In this document: positions 1 to 13,345 of the stretch, piece by piece
Layout of the letters: the number at the start of each line of letters is the position of its first letter
Position numbering within the stretch: the first letter of the stretch is position 1
Assembly: GCA_020091685.1 (NCBI GenBank)
Contig: CM034599.1
Location: 24,489,922-24,553,921, forward strand
Origin: Lutjanus erythropterus
Lineage: Eukaryota > Chordata > Actinopteri > Lutjaniformes > Lutjanidae
Length of the DNA stretch: 64,000 nucleotides
Direction of reading: 5' to 3'
Notes under the pieces: model-generated
Told to the model about the DNA's origin: nothing
The model's input: the letters and a program-made list of their open reading frames with translations, nothing else
Databases searched by the model: none
Translations under genes and position numbers: made by a program

Positions 1-2860
1 TCATCTCATTTTCACTGAAAAAAATGTAAAAGTGATGTTGGTGTGACTTTTGCTGGGGTCTAATAAGCATGTTCCCTTACACCTGGAGGATATCATTTGT
101 AAGCCAGGCCATCTCTGTAGCAGCACAATACTTCATTTATAGTGGTGTGTTCTCCACCAACACGCTGCGATTCAGAATAAGCGGCTGCAGAGCATTTAAT
201 CACTGCGTGTTTAAACATGTTTTTTCCCCTGATGGTTTAGTGCACCATGAAAAGTATGCTACACCAAAAGTCAGAGATTGTTGAACTTCAAACCTCCTGT
301 GTGCTGACCTTTGATAATGTAACCAATGACTGTGGGCAACTGTTTCTGATGTACAGTAGCTGCTGCTCCCATTTAGAAAGCTTTTAAGTACATTACCTTG
401 AGCATTAGCAGACTGGATGTGATATATTGCCAGCAAGTGCATTGGAGAGGTTAAGAATTCACTGTAGAAAGGGGTTCAACATTGTTGGTTTACCACAATA
501 GTTTGAACTTCTCATAACCCTTTCCCCTCTATCTTAGTTGTTTTTTCCTCCTCAGCTCTGATCTTACCCTTCTGAGTCACACAGTCTGACTTTTTGCCAG
601 TTTCCTCTGCTCAACCTCTTCTTTTCTCCCCATGTGTGTCTACTTTGCTCTCCTCTCTCGCTGCTCTCCACCGTCTCAGTTTTAACACGAGGATGAGACA
701 GAACTGTGCCGAGATGCAGGCCGGACTGAATGCTGAATTCAGATTAGGGCTTCTTTTTCGTTTTGCATCACCAGGGCAGGAGAGAGGTGAAAAAATACCC
801 GACCCTGTGTGACACAAGCAGACGGCTTCATGTCAGACACACACTCTCCCTCCCCTTCGCTCTCTTTTTTTTCCTCTAGCCTTCGACATTCTTTCGCTCT
901 GATTTTCATTCAATTCACTCTCTCTTACGCTAACACCATCTCGCTCTCTTTGCTTTTCTCCTCCCCTTGCTATTCCAATCCCTCGTTTTGTATGTCACCT
1001 CATATGCCAACAGTTCTTCATTCAGACTCTGCCTCTGTTACAACAATACTGTGAGCTATTTCATGATGTATTTTCTTTAAATAGGATTCTATATAAATCT
1101 ACAGAAAGTGGATACAAATAAATACATATGTAATATATACATAATCCTCACTTGGAGTATAAAAAGCTATTTTCCTTGCCACAGTGAAAATCTTGTCATC
1201 AGCGTTATATCTGTGCAAGCAATGCAATGCAGCATCTGTCTGCTGTATTGAAAATCTCCTTAAAGAAAGATTATAATGGTGAGTAGTCTGGATGAACCAA
1301 CGGTCTGAACCAGCGGCTGAAATACATGGGACACTGACATGACGTGTCACACAGGCGGAGTAGAGCAGAGTGGGGTTTTTTATCTGCTAAACTGAACTCA
1401 GCATGTAGTTTTGTGCCAGCTGTGTTTTCCATGGTGATTTTAAGGCAGGATACTTCATAATAATGCAGTTGGTTATGCAAGGTTTGGAAGCTCAGGCTAT
1501 AATCACTGGTGCTGAATTAATTAACTTGATCATTTTAACAACAGGATCTGATTGATTTATTTTAATGTGCAATGTAAAACCACTCACAAGGCTTCCCTGC
1601 TGTGTTGCATTGCCTCTGTTACAAGAGGTATTTATTTTCATCATTCCTAAACTGATTGTACTTGTGTTGTTATTTTTGTTGTTGATGTTGTTTTGCTTTA
1701 CAGAGAAAAATGTTGTTTTTACCTGTTGAAAGGTCACGCAGCCATGCATAGAGAGAAAAAATAGATCAGCCGTGCAAAAATAAAGATTTTGCATGTGCAT
1801 GCTAAGCCTCCAGGAGGAGTGTCAAGCTTTGAAGCCAATTTGACATAATGGCCAAACTATGTATTGACAATGTCATACGATGCACTGCGGACCAAGGAGA
1901 CTTTTTTCCATAGGTTTATATAGTGAAAGAATCCACCGCAAAACTGTGGATACATTTTTTTGAGCGTGACAATCTCCCCAAAATGACTCATTTCAATATC
2001 CCATTTATCCCATTCAAGTTAGCAGAGGGCTAAACTGGAAGCTAGCTGGGCTTCTGAAAGTCTCTAGTCCTCATGCTCTGTGGATCATACAATATGGAAG
2101 CATATGCAAAACATCCAGCACAGAATTCGGCTTAATGCACCACGGAGCAGCTCATGGGAATGAATGGAGGCTCTTCTCCAATGTTGAATTCAGTTCTCCT
2201 TAAAACCTCCATGGTGTGACACGCTCTGCTGCGGGCATGTTGTGGCAGACCTGTCACGCCGTGTCCGTGTCCCATGTGTTTTTCCAGTTGGACACAAAGC
2301 TACGATGTCCTTGGTTTGATTCTCGTTCAACATTAGCTAATATTTTGCTTATTCCAGCGGTGATAATAACCATACTGAGCTGAATTTAAATACTTAAAAT
2401 GAATACACAGAAGTAGTGACATCTTCCATTTAACTCTGTTGTTCAATCACAGTGTTTTGTGGCATTTCCAGGTAAACTGTTGGAAGAAAAAGTTTTACAT
2501 GGGAGGTGCATAGAGATAAAAAACAGATTGTGCATTGAAATGTCTGAGCTGAGCTCTCCACTTACTGTTTTTCACATGTTATGCATCATGAATTGTGGCT
2601 CCCCTTCTGCTTTCTGCTGCCTCACTATTGATCTCTTGTACTGTACCAACACTGCATTTGCTTTATAATCACTGTGTATAAATCACTTCACTGTGACAAC
2701 CTGCTTTTCGTCCCACTTTTGAGGGGAGACGCTCATAAAAACACAAGGATGGATTGAACCATGAGATTGTGGGCTGAGGGAGACGGTGGGTAGAATAGAT
2801 TTCCACTGGGGTATAACTGAGATGCTTGAAGAGTGAGAGAGTAAAAGCAGCAGAGGTAAA
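1..2860. other. Anonymous non-coding stretch
   Basis: I recognise no gene or repeat family here. Frames on both strands are under about 105 codons and resemble no known protein. Positions 840-1000 are pyrimidine-rich (TCTCTC/CTTTT runs), which accounts for the serine/phenylalanine-rich frame there. Intergenic or intronic DNA is the simplest reading. Confidence 0.6.
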
Positions 2861-2866
2861 GATATT

Positions 2867-2887
2867 GAGAGAGAGAGAGAGAGAGAG
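2867..2887. repeat. (GA)n microsatellite
   Basis: About ten uninterrupted GA units follow an imperfect GA-rich lead-in from about 2830. The minus strand therefore contains a serine/leucine-rich frame that should not be taken for a gene. Confidence 0.9.
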
Positions 2888-3060
2888 TGTGTAAAAGTAG
2901 GGGAGAGAATGAGTATGGTGAGGCAGGTTGAAGGAACAGTGTTATCCATCTACAGAAGTGTCCAGCCCTATGAGTCAGCTTCCAGCTGCACACTGGATCT
3001 CACTGTCGCTATGGCCCACGGAGCTATTTTTAGCATCACACATCCACCCTCAAGCATTGG

Positions 3061-3320
3061 CACGCACACACACACACAGGCATACTGACACACAGATGCA
3101 TACACATACACACGCACACAGACATTTATACACAGGCAATGAGGCATCCCAGATTCCTGCTGCCGACAAACAGATTCAAGTCACACATTGCCAGACACAA
3201 AGAAAGAGATTGAAACAGACATGAAGATTGATAGAAAAAAAGAAAGAAAGTGAAACACACAGACAGAGATGAAAAGATAAAACGTGGAGACAGACACACA
3301 CCAAACAGTGTGTGTATGAC
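3061..3320. repeat. Interrupted CA-rich and AGA-rich low-complexity tract
   Basis: CA dinucleotides broken by GCA, TACA and GACA variants run to about 3135. Purine-rich AAAGAAAG and ACACAGACAG runs follow to about 3305. It looks like a decayed CA microsatellite. The histidine/threonine-rich frame across it comes from the CA repeat. Confidence 0.75.
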
Positions 3321-3929
3321 TCAGGAGGGGATAGCCCAAATTCAGGAAATCCTTTGGGGATTACACGACGGTTGTAACTTTATACGGCTGCTGTTCATGT
3401 AAAGACTGAACAAGGTGAAGCCGGGTGCCATAATTAGTCAGTGTGCTTAACTACACTGGAAAGCAAAGAGGGAAGGGAGTCAGGGAGAGGGCAAGACCAG
3501 CTCATTTAGCGACAGACTGAGATAAAACAGAGTTCTAATTAGCGGGTGTAATGCACAAGGACAAGACTTGTCAAACTCAATTAGATTAACTGTGAGCAAA
3601 ATTCAAAGACCAAACTTTGGACAAATCATAAACTGAAAACTGAACTTAGAAATCTGTCTAAATAAGGTCAAGATAGTCAAAGAAAGTGTAAACCATGCTG
3701 GACTGCAGCCATGAGGAAGCACAAATAATATTTGACCTTTAGCATTTGAAATAACAACATTTTGACACAATGCCATAGTTCACTAGTTCATTGCTGTCTT
3801 ATTTTTGCTATGCTCCCATTATATTTCTACTCTACAATCCGACTCAACAGCATTTGAAATCTACTAAAAGTTGGTGATTAGATTATTTAATCTGCTGGTG
3901 AGTACTCTGCATCCATAAAATAGATAATT
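3320..3929. other. Anonymous non-coding stretch
   Basis: No repeat, RNA or coding signal recognised. Confidence 0.5.
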
Positions 3930-3937
3930 ATATTATG

Positions 3938-4188
3938 TAGGACTGCAACCATTTTTTTTTTTTAGTTTCAATCAATCTGTTGATCATTTTCTTGATTGGT
4001 CGATTAGTTGTTTGGTCCACAAAATATTAGAAAAAGGTGAAAAAATGTCCACAACACAAAGATATTCAGTTTGCTGTCACAGAGGCCCTTTGATGTATTA
4101 CCTTTAAAAAATGTATCAAAATGATAAATCAATTGCAAAACTAGGTGACAATTCATTTAATAGTTGAAAGCTAGTTGTTGCAGTTCTA
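3938..4188. mobile_element. hAT-type non-autonomous element, TAGGGCTGCAAC family (copy 1)
   Basis: The copy starts TAGGACTGCAACC and ends GTTGCAGTTCTA, so the termini are inverted repeats matching at 11 of 12 positions. Inside are the family's usual stretches: AATC/GATT-rich sequence near the ends, then ATTAGAAAAAGGTGAAAAAATG and AAGATATTCAGTTTGCTGTCA in the middle. There is no transposase frame at about 250 bp, so it would need transposase in trans. The flanks do not give a clean 8-bp duplication (ATATTATG against ATTTTGTG only if shifted by one base), so the copy is old. Three more copies lie at 18757, 32632 and 35954. The hAT assignment rests on the 8-bp duplications at those sites. Confidence 0.75.
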
Positions 4189-4189
4189 C

Positions 4190-7100
4190 ATTTTGTGTTT
4201 GATCACATATAGTATGTATATTAAGTTGTTTGACCAGCTCACGAAAAGTCACAGGATTAATGATTCAATTAATTTTCCTCATGAAGCACAAACATTTTTT
4301 GCAAGTTCTCACATGCTAGATTTCAATCCTTTCATTCAAACTGAATATTATTTAATCAAATAAACATGAGCCCAAATATCACATAAATGATCTTATCAAA
4401 AAAAAAAAAAAAAGATCAATATGTTTTTATCCAATTTGAGCTCCAACAGTCTAACTGTGTAACTAATCAAAATCAAGACATGCTGTGTAACTGCTTACTC
4501 AGTCATAATAAGGCCAACTGGTAACATCTCCCTCTAGTTTTTGATTTAATGGGCTAAATCTATCAACCAAATCAGAGTTCAAAGAAGTTCCCAATTCCTC
4601 CTCCTTCTCGTTCAAAAGAGAGCTACATGAAAAATCAGTCAAAACTTTATTTCGCTATGTGTGTACAGTGTGTGTGTGTGTGCACTTGGGAGACCTCAGG
4701 CAAAACATCCCAGATGATGTTTCAGAAACCCTAAAAACCATTTAAAAGTAGAAGGCAGCTCATTTTCTTCCTTACTGCACCGCAGAGAGAGAGGGGGAGA
4801 GAGAGAGAGTGAAAAAGAGTGAGAAAGAGAGTGACCCAGTTAGAGAAAATTTAAATAGGGATTCCATTTAGAGGGCCACATTAATTGGAGCAGATGCCTT
4901 CTCAATTATTAAGAGGCCTCCAAGGGTGTTAGCACGAGCTAAATTTATCCCGCACGGCTTTGACTGGGCTTGTCCAATCTCATACAGCATCTGCAGACAG
5001 AGGGAAGAAACATGCATGGTGTTTCATACACTAGTGTACACACGTCACAGGCACAGAAGCTCACACACACACACAAAAGAGACCCGACTGGCAGTGGCAA
5101 CGCTATCTTTTTATTCCCAGTGTTTGTACTGACGTAGCCGAAAAACACAAAATATAGACGTAGACATACTCACAACAACTCCTAAAAACTGAGACTGTGA
5201 ACAGTCTCACAAACTGGTCTACAAGTATTCCCTTGAGAGGAGACGCTTTCTAAAATAATCGCCCAGTGAGTCAATGGCCCATCTCCCTGTCTCCATCTCT
5301 AGCCATTTGAGCCATAATGGCTTCCTAGTCTCTACCAACCTGCGCTGTAATGAACCAGCAGGCAAAGACTAGTCCCACGAGGGTAACACTAGTGCCCTGA
5401 CAGAGCGTTGGACAAAATAGGATGGGAGGAAAAGAGAGGAGCCGAGTGAGAGACAGTTCTGCACCATTTCATGAATTTATTAATAACCTCTCTCTTCTCC
5501 TGTGTCATGAAAAAAAATCTTAAGAGATTCAGAAAATGACAGGCTCAAGTCTGACATGAAGATGATGAGGGAATTTCTTCTTCACTGAAGATGAGAAGAG
5601 GAGTCAGTTTGTGATTAATTCATTGTTTCCATGACGCAGGCTGGTGGCCACAGGCTGGTGAAAGGAACTGTAAATAGCACGCCTCCATGAGAAGCAATCT
5701 AAGTAAACTAGAGGCATCACTCCAGAGAAAATGCCTTGAGGAACACTAATGAAATTGTTTTGTTTTCCACTCTCCCCGCAGCCAATTTTTCACCACCATT
5801 GTGCACAAATGTCCGCATTTTAAACAAGTCCAGGATTGGTTTCAAATGCTTTTTCACAAGAATTGTTCAGCCCAGTGGCTGTCAACCTGACCAACCTGCT
5901 AATAACATACTAAATATTCCACATGCATTCGTCAAAATCGAAAGCACTTTGTTCATTTTCTGGGGTGACCTTTGATTTGTTTGTCCATTCTGATGTGGAA
6001 GTAGTTAGATGTATCCAGCTGTGCCATGTGCCAAATATAGCAGTGAGCCAGGCCATCACTATTTGGCACCGCGCATCAAAGAGAGGCGCTGGGGTTACAG
6101 CAGACTAGTGTCATTTTAGATTAAACTGACTGAATGAAAGACCACTGAAAGGAGAGAACAACTCAGAAATTCTTTCGAAGGCTGACGTTAAGCATTCGAG
6201 AACTGAGAAATTCTATGTATGTACAAACACATTATTACATAATAAAGACTTTTTACCTATAATCTTGAAATTTCACCAGCACTTTCCTGTTGAAATAACA
6301 GTTTCAAGTAATGAAAATTCAAGAACTTAAAGTTGCCATGAAACAGTAAGAGGAGTGCTTACTGGAAAACCAGGCAGCTACAGAGGGACTTGTCGCAGAC
6401 ACTGATTGGAGTTTACAGTAGACAATAGTGCTAAACGTGCATTAACGCCCCCCGTCATGCAGCTAAGGCAGTCCACGCATGTGGGAAGGAGATAATCTTA
6501 CAAAGTCTACATAAAAAAAATCTACATAATCTTACATCCTCAGTGTACTTATTGAAAGGCATCATGAAATCCAAGAAGTGTCAAGAATAAACCGCAGCTG
6601 ATCTAACAGCTACAATATTTGACGAGCATGTCAATGACTAAATTGTGTTCTTTGCTAATAACTCACCATGGGGAGTTCAGTCAAGGTTGTTAGAAGCCCT
6701 TTGTTATTAATAACAAGAGAGGAATTAGAAATATTTTCCAAAACGAGATGAAACATCTGTGCCTCATGCTGTTCTTATTCAGAAAACGAGGTGAGCTGCC
6801 ATACACTGAGACCTAGAGCATGATGTGCAATTTAATGCTAATTTTCCGCCTATTCACTCCACGCTGCTCATTACATAGACAACTGGTACTCCACCTAGAT
6901 TTATAGAAGCCAATTAATCTGTGTCAGGGAGGTGAACACAAAGACGGCGCGAGGGAGACGGGAGGGTACACGCACTCACACATGAACACACAAATACAGA
7001 AAGTTTGTCTTAGATGAGAGATTGAGAGAGGCGTGTTGGTAATGAGGCCAATGTGAGTCAATGTCTGAATGTGGGAATCAAAGTTTTCGAGGTTCTCTCT

Positions 7101-8440
7101 GGAAGCTGTTAAAGGTAGAGACGGAAGGAAATGAAAGTCTTTCACACTGACACGCTCGCCTTTAATCTAGCACACTCTTATTCTGCGTTTTTTTTCAAAC
7201 CTCACAGCCATTTTTAGTATCTCACACTTATCTTTATCCACTTTCTCTCCTCTTCATCTGCTACTTTCTTTTTGTCTCACTTCCTCCACCGTCTAAGAGG
7301 TATCCAGCGGAGCGGGGAACGAGGACGAGGTCAGCAAATATCTGGGCCATTCACCGCCTCGACTGTCCATTTTCTCTCTAAACTCCTCCTCTCCTCTCCT
7401 AGACCTTGACCTATTCCCCTCTGTCCCACTCTGTTCCCCCTCCTCCCTCCTCTTCCCCTCACTCCACCTCTCCTACGTCCCATTTTGGAATGATTGATGA
7501 CCATGATGCTTTGCTCTTGGGCAGTTTATTAACTTCATGGAGCAGCACTAGATAGTCAGCAGGACTCACTCTGTCTCACACTTCTTTTCCCCTCTCCTCA
7601 TATACTTTCTACTTTGGAGCTGTCTCTCTTTTTCTGTCTCAGTCCTCCTACTCCCTTCTACTCCTTCGCTCATCTACTTCTCTTCTCGTCCTCCTTCTCC
7701 CTCCTACACTCCCACTGTCTCAGTCCCTATCTATCCTATCTTTAGTCTGGGACAAAAAAACAGCTGAAGACGATCAATGTTTAGCATGGTGACATATATC
7801 TTGGCACATCTGTGAGTATGTGCGCTCCCCCTTGCGTTCGAGTGAGTGGCATGGCCGTAAATTTGCTTTATGTTGTCATTACTTACTAGGGAGCAGCAGG
7901 CACACTTCATGGGAAGCTCCGGCTGTGTTCGGGGCAAGTGAGTTACGGCTAGGCGTAAGATCACACTTCTTGACATGTAAATGCTGTCCATACAACTATG
8001 AATATATGTACACACCCTGACATTTACACGAAGCAACGTGCGAGCTAACACCCTCGCACAAGCTGACATACATGTGGTCAGGTGCACACACCATTGACCA
8101 TGTAATGCCATGTTAAGGGAGACAGAGGGCGGGTTGACAGGCTGTACTGTAAGTAAATGGTATTAGTTATTGTGTCCATTACTGTTTGTCCTTGAAACTA
8201 CCAACCCGTTTTATGGTGTGTGTGTGTACATGTGTGTGTGTACATGTGCAAACGTGTTTCAAGATGTCAACAAGTCACTTTTATGAAAATAGGGATGTTT
8301 ATGTATGCATGGGTATGCATATGTTTATCATTTAGCTATTTTATGTTCACACGAATAGCACACATAATCATATTATGCACATTGTTATGTTTTGTCCTTG
8401 CTGTACAATCCATGGGGAGACCAAGAGATTCAGTACTAGT
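4190..8440. other. Anonymous non-coding stretch with low-complexity tracts
   Basis: No gene recognised. The stretch holds a poly-A run near 4399-4413, a short (GT)n near 4668-4681, a GA-rich tract at about 4787-4835, strongly pyrimidine-rich segments at about 7180-7740, and interrupted (GT)n at 8216-8240. The longest frame, 126 codons on the minus strand at 7731-8111, has no recognisable domain and composition expected of chance. Confidence 0.55.
7180..7740. repeat. Pyrimidine-rich low-complexity region
   Basis: The + strand is dominated by C and T (CTCCTCCTCTCCTCTCC, CCCTCCTCCCTCC and similar), broken by mixed sequence at about 7300-7370 and 7480-7560. There is no fixed period, so it is an imperfect polypyrimidine region and not a tandem array. 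Confidence 0.7.
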
Positions 8441-8446
8441 AGGTGT

Positions 8447-8930
8447 AACAGAGGTGGCAAAAGTACACACATTCTTCTTTACTCAGGCAGAAGTACAGAT
8501 ACGCGAGTAAGAAAAGTAGAAGTACTGATTCAACTTTTTTACTCAGGTAAAAGTAAAAAGTGCAGGCTCTGAAATGTACTCAAGTTACAAAAGTAAAAAG
8601 TAGCCCTCTAAAGGACGTTTCTACTGACTGCAGAAACCTTCCTCTCCTGTCCGTTTCATCTTCTTGTATCTTTTACAACATTTTTCGTATATTTATGTGT
8701 TTTACAAGTTTATTTAAGTCTTCTTATGTCTGTTGTTCTTGATATGCGCTGATGGATACACCAATTAATCTTTTTTTTCAATCTGTTATGGTCCCATTCA
8801 TTTAGGCTGAAATCAGTCTAGATATTGAGAGGGTGGCGCACAATGGTGCAAAATTTTAAATAAAATTAGAAGAAATCAATAATTTCTGTCACATCTGAAT
8901 GTAGGGAGTAAAAAGTAAAAAGTCATAGCA
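8447..8930. mobile_element. Dispersed teleost repeat of the AGTAAAAGTA type, partial
   Basis: It begins at AGAGGTGGCAAAAGTAC and carries repeated AAGTA, AGTAAAAAGTA and ACTCAGG words typical of an abundant fish repeat whose ends read GGTGGAAAAAGTACTC. A second cluster, GGAGTAAAAAGTAAAAAGTC, at about 8907-8926 belongs to the distal part. The expected inverted distal end (GTACTTTTGCCACC-like) is missing, so the copy is truncated at its right side. No transposase frame is present. The family name and class are not certain to me; a non-autonomous DNA transposon is likely. Confidence 0.65.
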
Positions 8931-9817
8931 GCTACTATATCATAAATAATAATGGTTATGTAATGGAGAATTCACAGGCTATGGTCACACCTCAGGTTAG
9001 AGTCAGAAATAGAAAATAATGTTTGAGAGAACAGATGAAAGAAAAGTGGATTAGAAGGCAATGTTCTTAATGATCTTATGGTTAGAGTTAAAAAAAAATG
9101 TGTTGAGATAGAAGCCTGAAATCAAAGTGAGTATGAAAGACAGGTTTACATGGATTGTTTAATTGTCAAGTAATTGACAATAGATGAAGATAAAAGGAAA
9201 AGAACAGAGACAGACTAAATGAATAAGTTCAAACCTGTCCAACGTTAAGTCCCAAAAGCTTAATGAAGCATATGACAAGTCATAGCTACGTATCGTCTTG
9301 TCACTATAGCCCACATATGACAAGGAGTGACTGGAAGAAACTGCATTCTGTGCTGCGATATTCTGCCAAATTTTGCCTCTTTGCAGCCTGTCTGTTGGCT
9401 CACACAGTTATTGCCATCCGCTGTCTGTGACTTTCACCAACAAGCTGTTCATCACCCACAAGACTCCTGCTGTATAATTTCTTTTTTCTTTAACACATTA
9501 AAAAACTGCCACACATAAAAAAAAAATTAATGAGTAAAGTTTTCTTACATAACCGAACCATGTATCTATAATCAGACCACATTTATGTTACGTAAATCCC
9601 TCACTTCGCCTATGCTAGACTAATGGAAACTGAATCTGCTTATTCAGATCAGTATTAATTAGCATACGACACATATGGGATCCACTGCTGGTATGATAGT
9701 GTACAGGAGGGATGATGTGCTCGCTTCACAGACAAGTGAATGCAGATTTTTTGTTTTTTTTCTGTACCAACTCTAAACCTCTTTGTGTGAATATGCCTGA
9801 GCCTCTTTTCCCCCCAA

Positions 9818-9880
9818 TGAGTGTCTGATGAATCACCTTGGGTTCTGTGGATGAAAGCGTTTGTCAAACATCCTATATAA
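9818..9880 (+). repeat. Possible LINE/SINE 3'-tail fragment
   Basis: The sequence around CACCTTGGGTTCTGTGGATG followed by AAAGCGTTTGTCAAAC resembles the fish SINE/L2 tail GTCGCTTTGGATAAAAGCGTCTGCTAAATGAC. Similarity is from memory, with several mismatches and a small insertion. No full-length SINE head or box A/B was identified upstream. Confidence 0.4.
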
Positions 9881-10099
9881 TTAAATAATTTCAATAAATT
9901 AGAAACATGGCAGGATTGCAAGACAGGCTTGTGTTTTATGTCCAATCCTCAGACAGAGGTAAAAGGGTCTATTGAAAAGAAAGCACATCTCCAAAGCGTC
10001 TCTCTTCTTTGCAAAAAAAAAAGAAGATGGAGGATGATTGAGGAGGGTGATGTGGGTGATTGAGACCAATACCTCTTCAAGACTTTGAGTCAATGTCAT

Positions 10100-10510
10100 G
10101 GCTCCCTGCTGGAGATCTCTCACACCCCCTGCCTCCCTCTTTCCTGCCCCCTCGATTTGTTCAGACTTCATCTCTCCGTTCAGTCCATACATCAGCACTT
10201 CATCATTCTGCTTTCACTCTGAACAGAGTCACTCATTTCCCCACTGTTTGTTTGTTCCTTCCAAATCTTCTTTGCTTTCAATTTCTCTTTCCAAATCCCT
10301 CTCTCTCCCAGTGTCGCTGTTTTACTACTTGCCTTGCGATCCCATATTTTCTGTTTTCATTTTATCTGTCTCTGTGCACTACAGAGATCCCTGTTATTTT
10401 TCTGTTCCTCCTATTCCCTCTGTTGTCTTATTCTAGACCTATTTGTGTCCTCCCACTCCTCTGAAGTTCTCATTTCCTGACTCACCCTTGAACCTTTTCC
10501 CTCCCTCTAC
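10100..10510. repeat. Pyrimidine-rich low-complexity region
   Basis: Long C/T-rich stretch on the + strand without a fixed repeat unit. It explains the two overlapping open frames (134 and 112 codons) made mostly of Ser, Phe, Leu and Pro. Confidence 0.7.
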
Positions 10511-11149
10511 ATTACCAATCCAAATTGAACAACACGTGTAGTCAAGAACACACACAACTCTATTTATATTATTATTCAGTATAATTAAACCAGTTAAAAA
10601 ATTGACTGGTTTTAATTTATACATTGTTCATGTCCCACATCCACCAATTAAAGCAAATGAGATGCAAAAGGATGTGCTTTTATATACACACACATCTTGT
10701 GTATGTTTGTGTCTATACAACTCTATTTCTAACAATATCATAACACCATCTTGTGCCAGCACAAAGTCTGCAGGGCCCATTTGCACATTAACAAACTAGT
10801 GATCTTCACTGATTTCCCTGTCAATTAAATACTTTTTTAAAATTTAAACTAGTCTAAAAACTAGTCTAAATGTAAGAAAACACTCAGGAAACAGTAAAAA
10901 TTTGCAGTGAGAGGCTACTGTCTGCCGAAGCTACAGCTCTGGTAATTGGCAGACGGCCGCGTAACATCTTAGAAGCAACAGTTAACCATCATTTTACATT
11001 AATAAAATATTAACAAATAGTTTAACTAACTAGCATTTCTAGTGAGAGTAGCAACATCACTTGTGTACTTCGTTGCTCAGTCCTCATCTACTAGACCAAG
11101 TTGTGGATGCTGACGTTCTTTTGACGGATAAAAAAATAAAAATGCTAAA

Positions 11150-11229
11150 TGGGTCACCAAAATCTTCTTAGGCTGCCATTAATTTACCTGGGCGGCCTGC
11201 TCAACTAAAGTCTATGTGTGGGAAACACA
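11150..11229. mobile_element. Possible right end of a hAT-type element
   Basis: The segment ends CTATGTGTGGGAAACACA. Its reverse complement, TGTGTTTCCCACACATAG, resembles the CAGTGTTTCCCA... terminus of a widespread vertebrate hAT group, and the adjoining GGCGGCCTGCTCAACT also fits. The opposite end was not found, so this is either a fragment or a heavily diverged copy whose body would lie upstream. Confidence 0.4.
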
Positions 11230-12959
11230 TTATGCCAGCTAATAGTAACATATATATTAAACAGCACTCCTTAATGTAGCAGAGGTGGTACATGTTTTTG
11301 TATATTTTTCCATTATGTATTTCTGGCTATTGTCACAACCAACATCTAACTACCGTATAAAATCTGAAAAACATTAATATCATCATCCAACAGGTCCCTC
11401 CATGAGTTACTGAGGGCCAGTGTCTAACGTCATCAGTCCAATGATCCATGCTGTCACTGTTAGTAGGCAACAGCAGACATTGTGTCTTGAAGGCCCCAGA
11501 CCCACAGAAGATCATCACGTGTTATCATTTCAATGCAAACCATGAGGAAATCTCACTGCAGTAACAGCGGTGCTGCTAGATGGCAAAACACACAAAGGGG
11601 TTGCAGGATTCATCTATATGTTTATTTATGTTTATGTTCTTCGTCATGTCATAATCTCAACTACTATTCAGCTTAATTCCATCTACTACCTCTTCATTGT
11701 TTCTCCTTTCTTTTGCACCATTCTAACAAACCTATTTTGCTTTTTGTCCCATCTCTCCATTTCCTCTCATTTTCTGATCTATGCTACTTGGTTATTTCCA
11801 TTCATTGTTTCCTCACTCATTTGTCTTGTCTAAGAAGATAGTCAGGATCTGCACAATACCCATATGTGCAGAGTTATCACACACCATGTGCACCTAAATA
11901 TAGGCTACAGTAGACTCAGAGAACATACATACCAAATTACACAACATACAGTATACAGCAGCTTACTTCTATAAATGTTCTGTGCAACCAGTCTCTCTGC
12001 AGACCAGAGTATTTATGCACAGAAAAAAAACAACCCAGTATAACGCAATAGAGCAGGTCAACAAAATGATTAACACAAACCTATGCAATTACATTCACAA
12101 AGCTAATTACAAGACAAGACTTATCAAAGAATTAAGAAAATGTTATCTGTCAATTGTCCTCTACATTTTAGCATTGTAAACATGCCACTGACAGGATTAC
12201 AAACTCAACTGTTTCAAATTGTCAGTCAGGAACAAATTGGTTAGAGTCTAACATACTGAGGCATGAATGGTTAGATCTCCAATAGTCTCTCTGCAGTCAG
12301 TGTTGAAAAACAATGAGCAAACCTCCCCACAGCTGCTTCACCCGAGGTGATTACAGAGGAATAAGCGTGTGGATCTGAATGCTGAATTGAATTTGGCTTC
12401 ATCGTGGAATGATCATGCATTCTTTACCATCTTATTCCTACCTGACCTATTTCTAGTAGAAATCATGCAAAGTGATTGCCTGGCTGAGCTGTATTTTCTT
12501 ATTCCTCTTATTCTTGTTCTTCTCTTGCTCTGCCTCCCTTTCCATGCAGGAGTTCAGGCAATAGACAGAGCAGTCTGCACATTTGCTTCTGTTTTTTTCT
12601 TGATTAATAAAAACATTGTCCATCACAAGGCTGTGTGTATGGTACATAATGTGTGAGGCAGTTTTAAATCAAGAAAGACCCGTTTTATTTGTTTAGTCAT
12701 TTGTGCATTAATGCATACTAACACACACACCCCATATGTGTTAATGCACATTTTTACTTTATGGATTGCCACTCGCAGTGGCTGTGGAGCAGTTTGTACA
12801 AAGAAACAATTAACACTACAGATGGCACCATGAAGTGGAATGGTGTTACTACCTGACCCTCTTTACCCAGGGATGAGCAGACTGAAATGTTTTTTAAGCA
12901 GCTAACGCTTTATTTATTAATCCGTGAATGTTTTGTTGAGCAAACTGCTCTTCTGCAGC

Positions 12960-13110
12960 AGCTCACCATCTTCAGGGTCACTTACAGTTGCACACATTCA
13001 AAATCTGGGATCAACCCACAGACTTTTACTGTGGGCCACTGGGCTGCTCCAGCGAAGCAGCTGAGGGTTAAGTGCCTTACTTACTCAAGGGCACCGCTGC
13101 GGCTGAGAAG
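12960..13110. repeat. Possible dispersed teleost repeat fragment
   Basis: Words such as GGGATCAACCCACAGACTTT and GGGTTAAGTGCCTTAC followed by CTCAAGGGCACC resemble a fish dispersed repeat with the core GGTTAAGTGCCTTGCTCAAGGGCAC. The fragment has no visible ends and its class is unknown to me. Confidence 0.45.
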
Positions 13111-13345
13111 AGCATGATTCATTCAATTTCCCTACCCAAGAGTTTTCCCTTAGAGGTTCAAGGCTTTGATATGGAAGCCTGCAAATTACAAGCATGCTTG
13201 ATGCAAAATTGATTTCACAACAATTTAGGATAAGACAGAGACAGCGTGAATATCATCTGAAGCTCCCATTGATGTCATGAACATCATTAATGCATCGTCT
13301 AAAATTAGAAATCACAGTTAATAATGGCAGAATGGGAAGAAGTTG

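Larger units (their letters stand above)
8930..12950. other. Anonymous non-coding stretch
   Basis: No gene recognised. It holds a pyrimidine-rich block at about 10100-10510 (source of two overlapping serine/phenylalanine-rich frames), a possible L2-like tail at 9818-9880 and a possible hAT end at 11150-11229, both listed separately. Confidence 0.5.

Noticed and set aside
5191..5208. Perfect 8-bp inverted repeat GAGACTGT/ACAGTCTC with a 2-base gap
   Set aside because: Short palindromes of this size occur by chance in 64 kb. No flanking promoter or T-run makes it a terminator or response element.
7731..8111. 126-codon minus-strand frame with many cysteines
   Set aside because: Cysteine spacing is irregular and no family is recognisable. 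Expected by chance in 64 kb.
10060..10464. Two overlapping Ser/Phe/Leu-rich frames suggesting membrane segments
   Set aside because: Both come from the same C/T-rich DNA in different frames, the usual artefact of polypyrimidine sequence.
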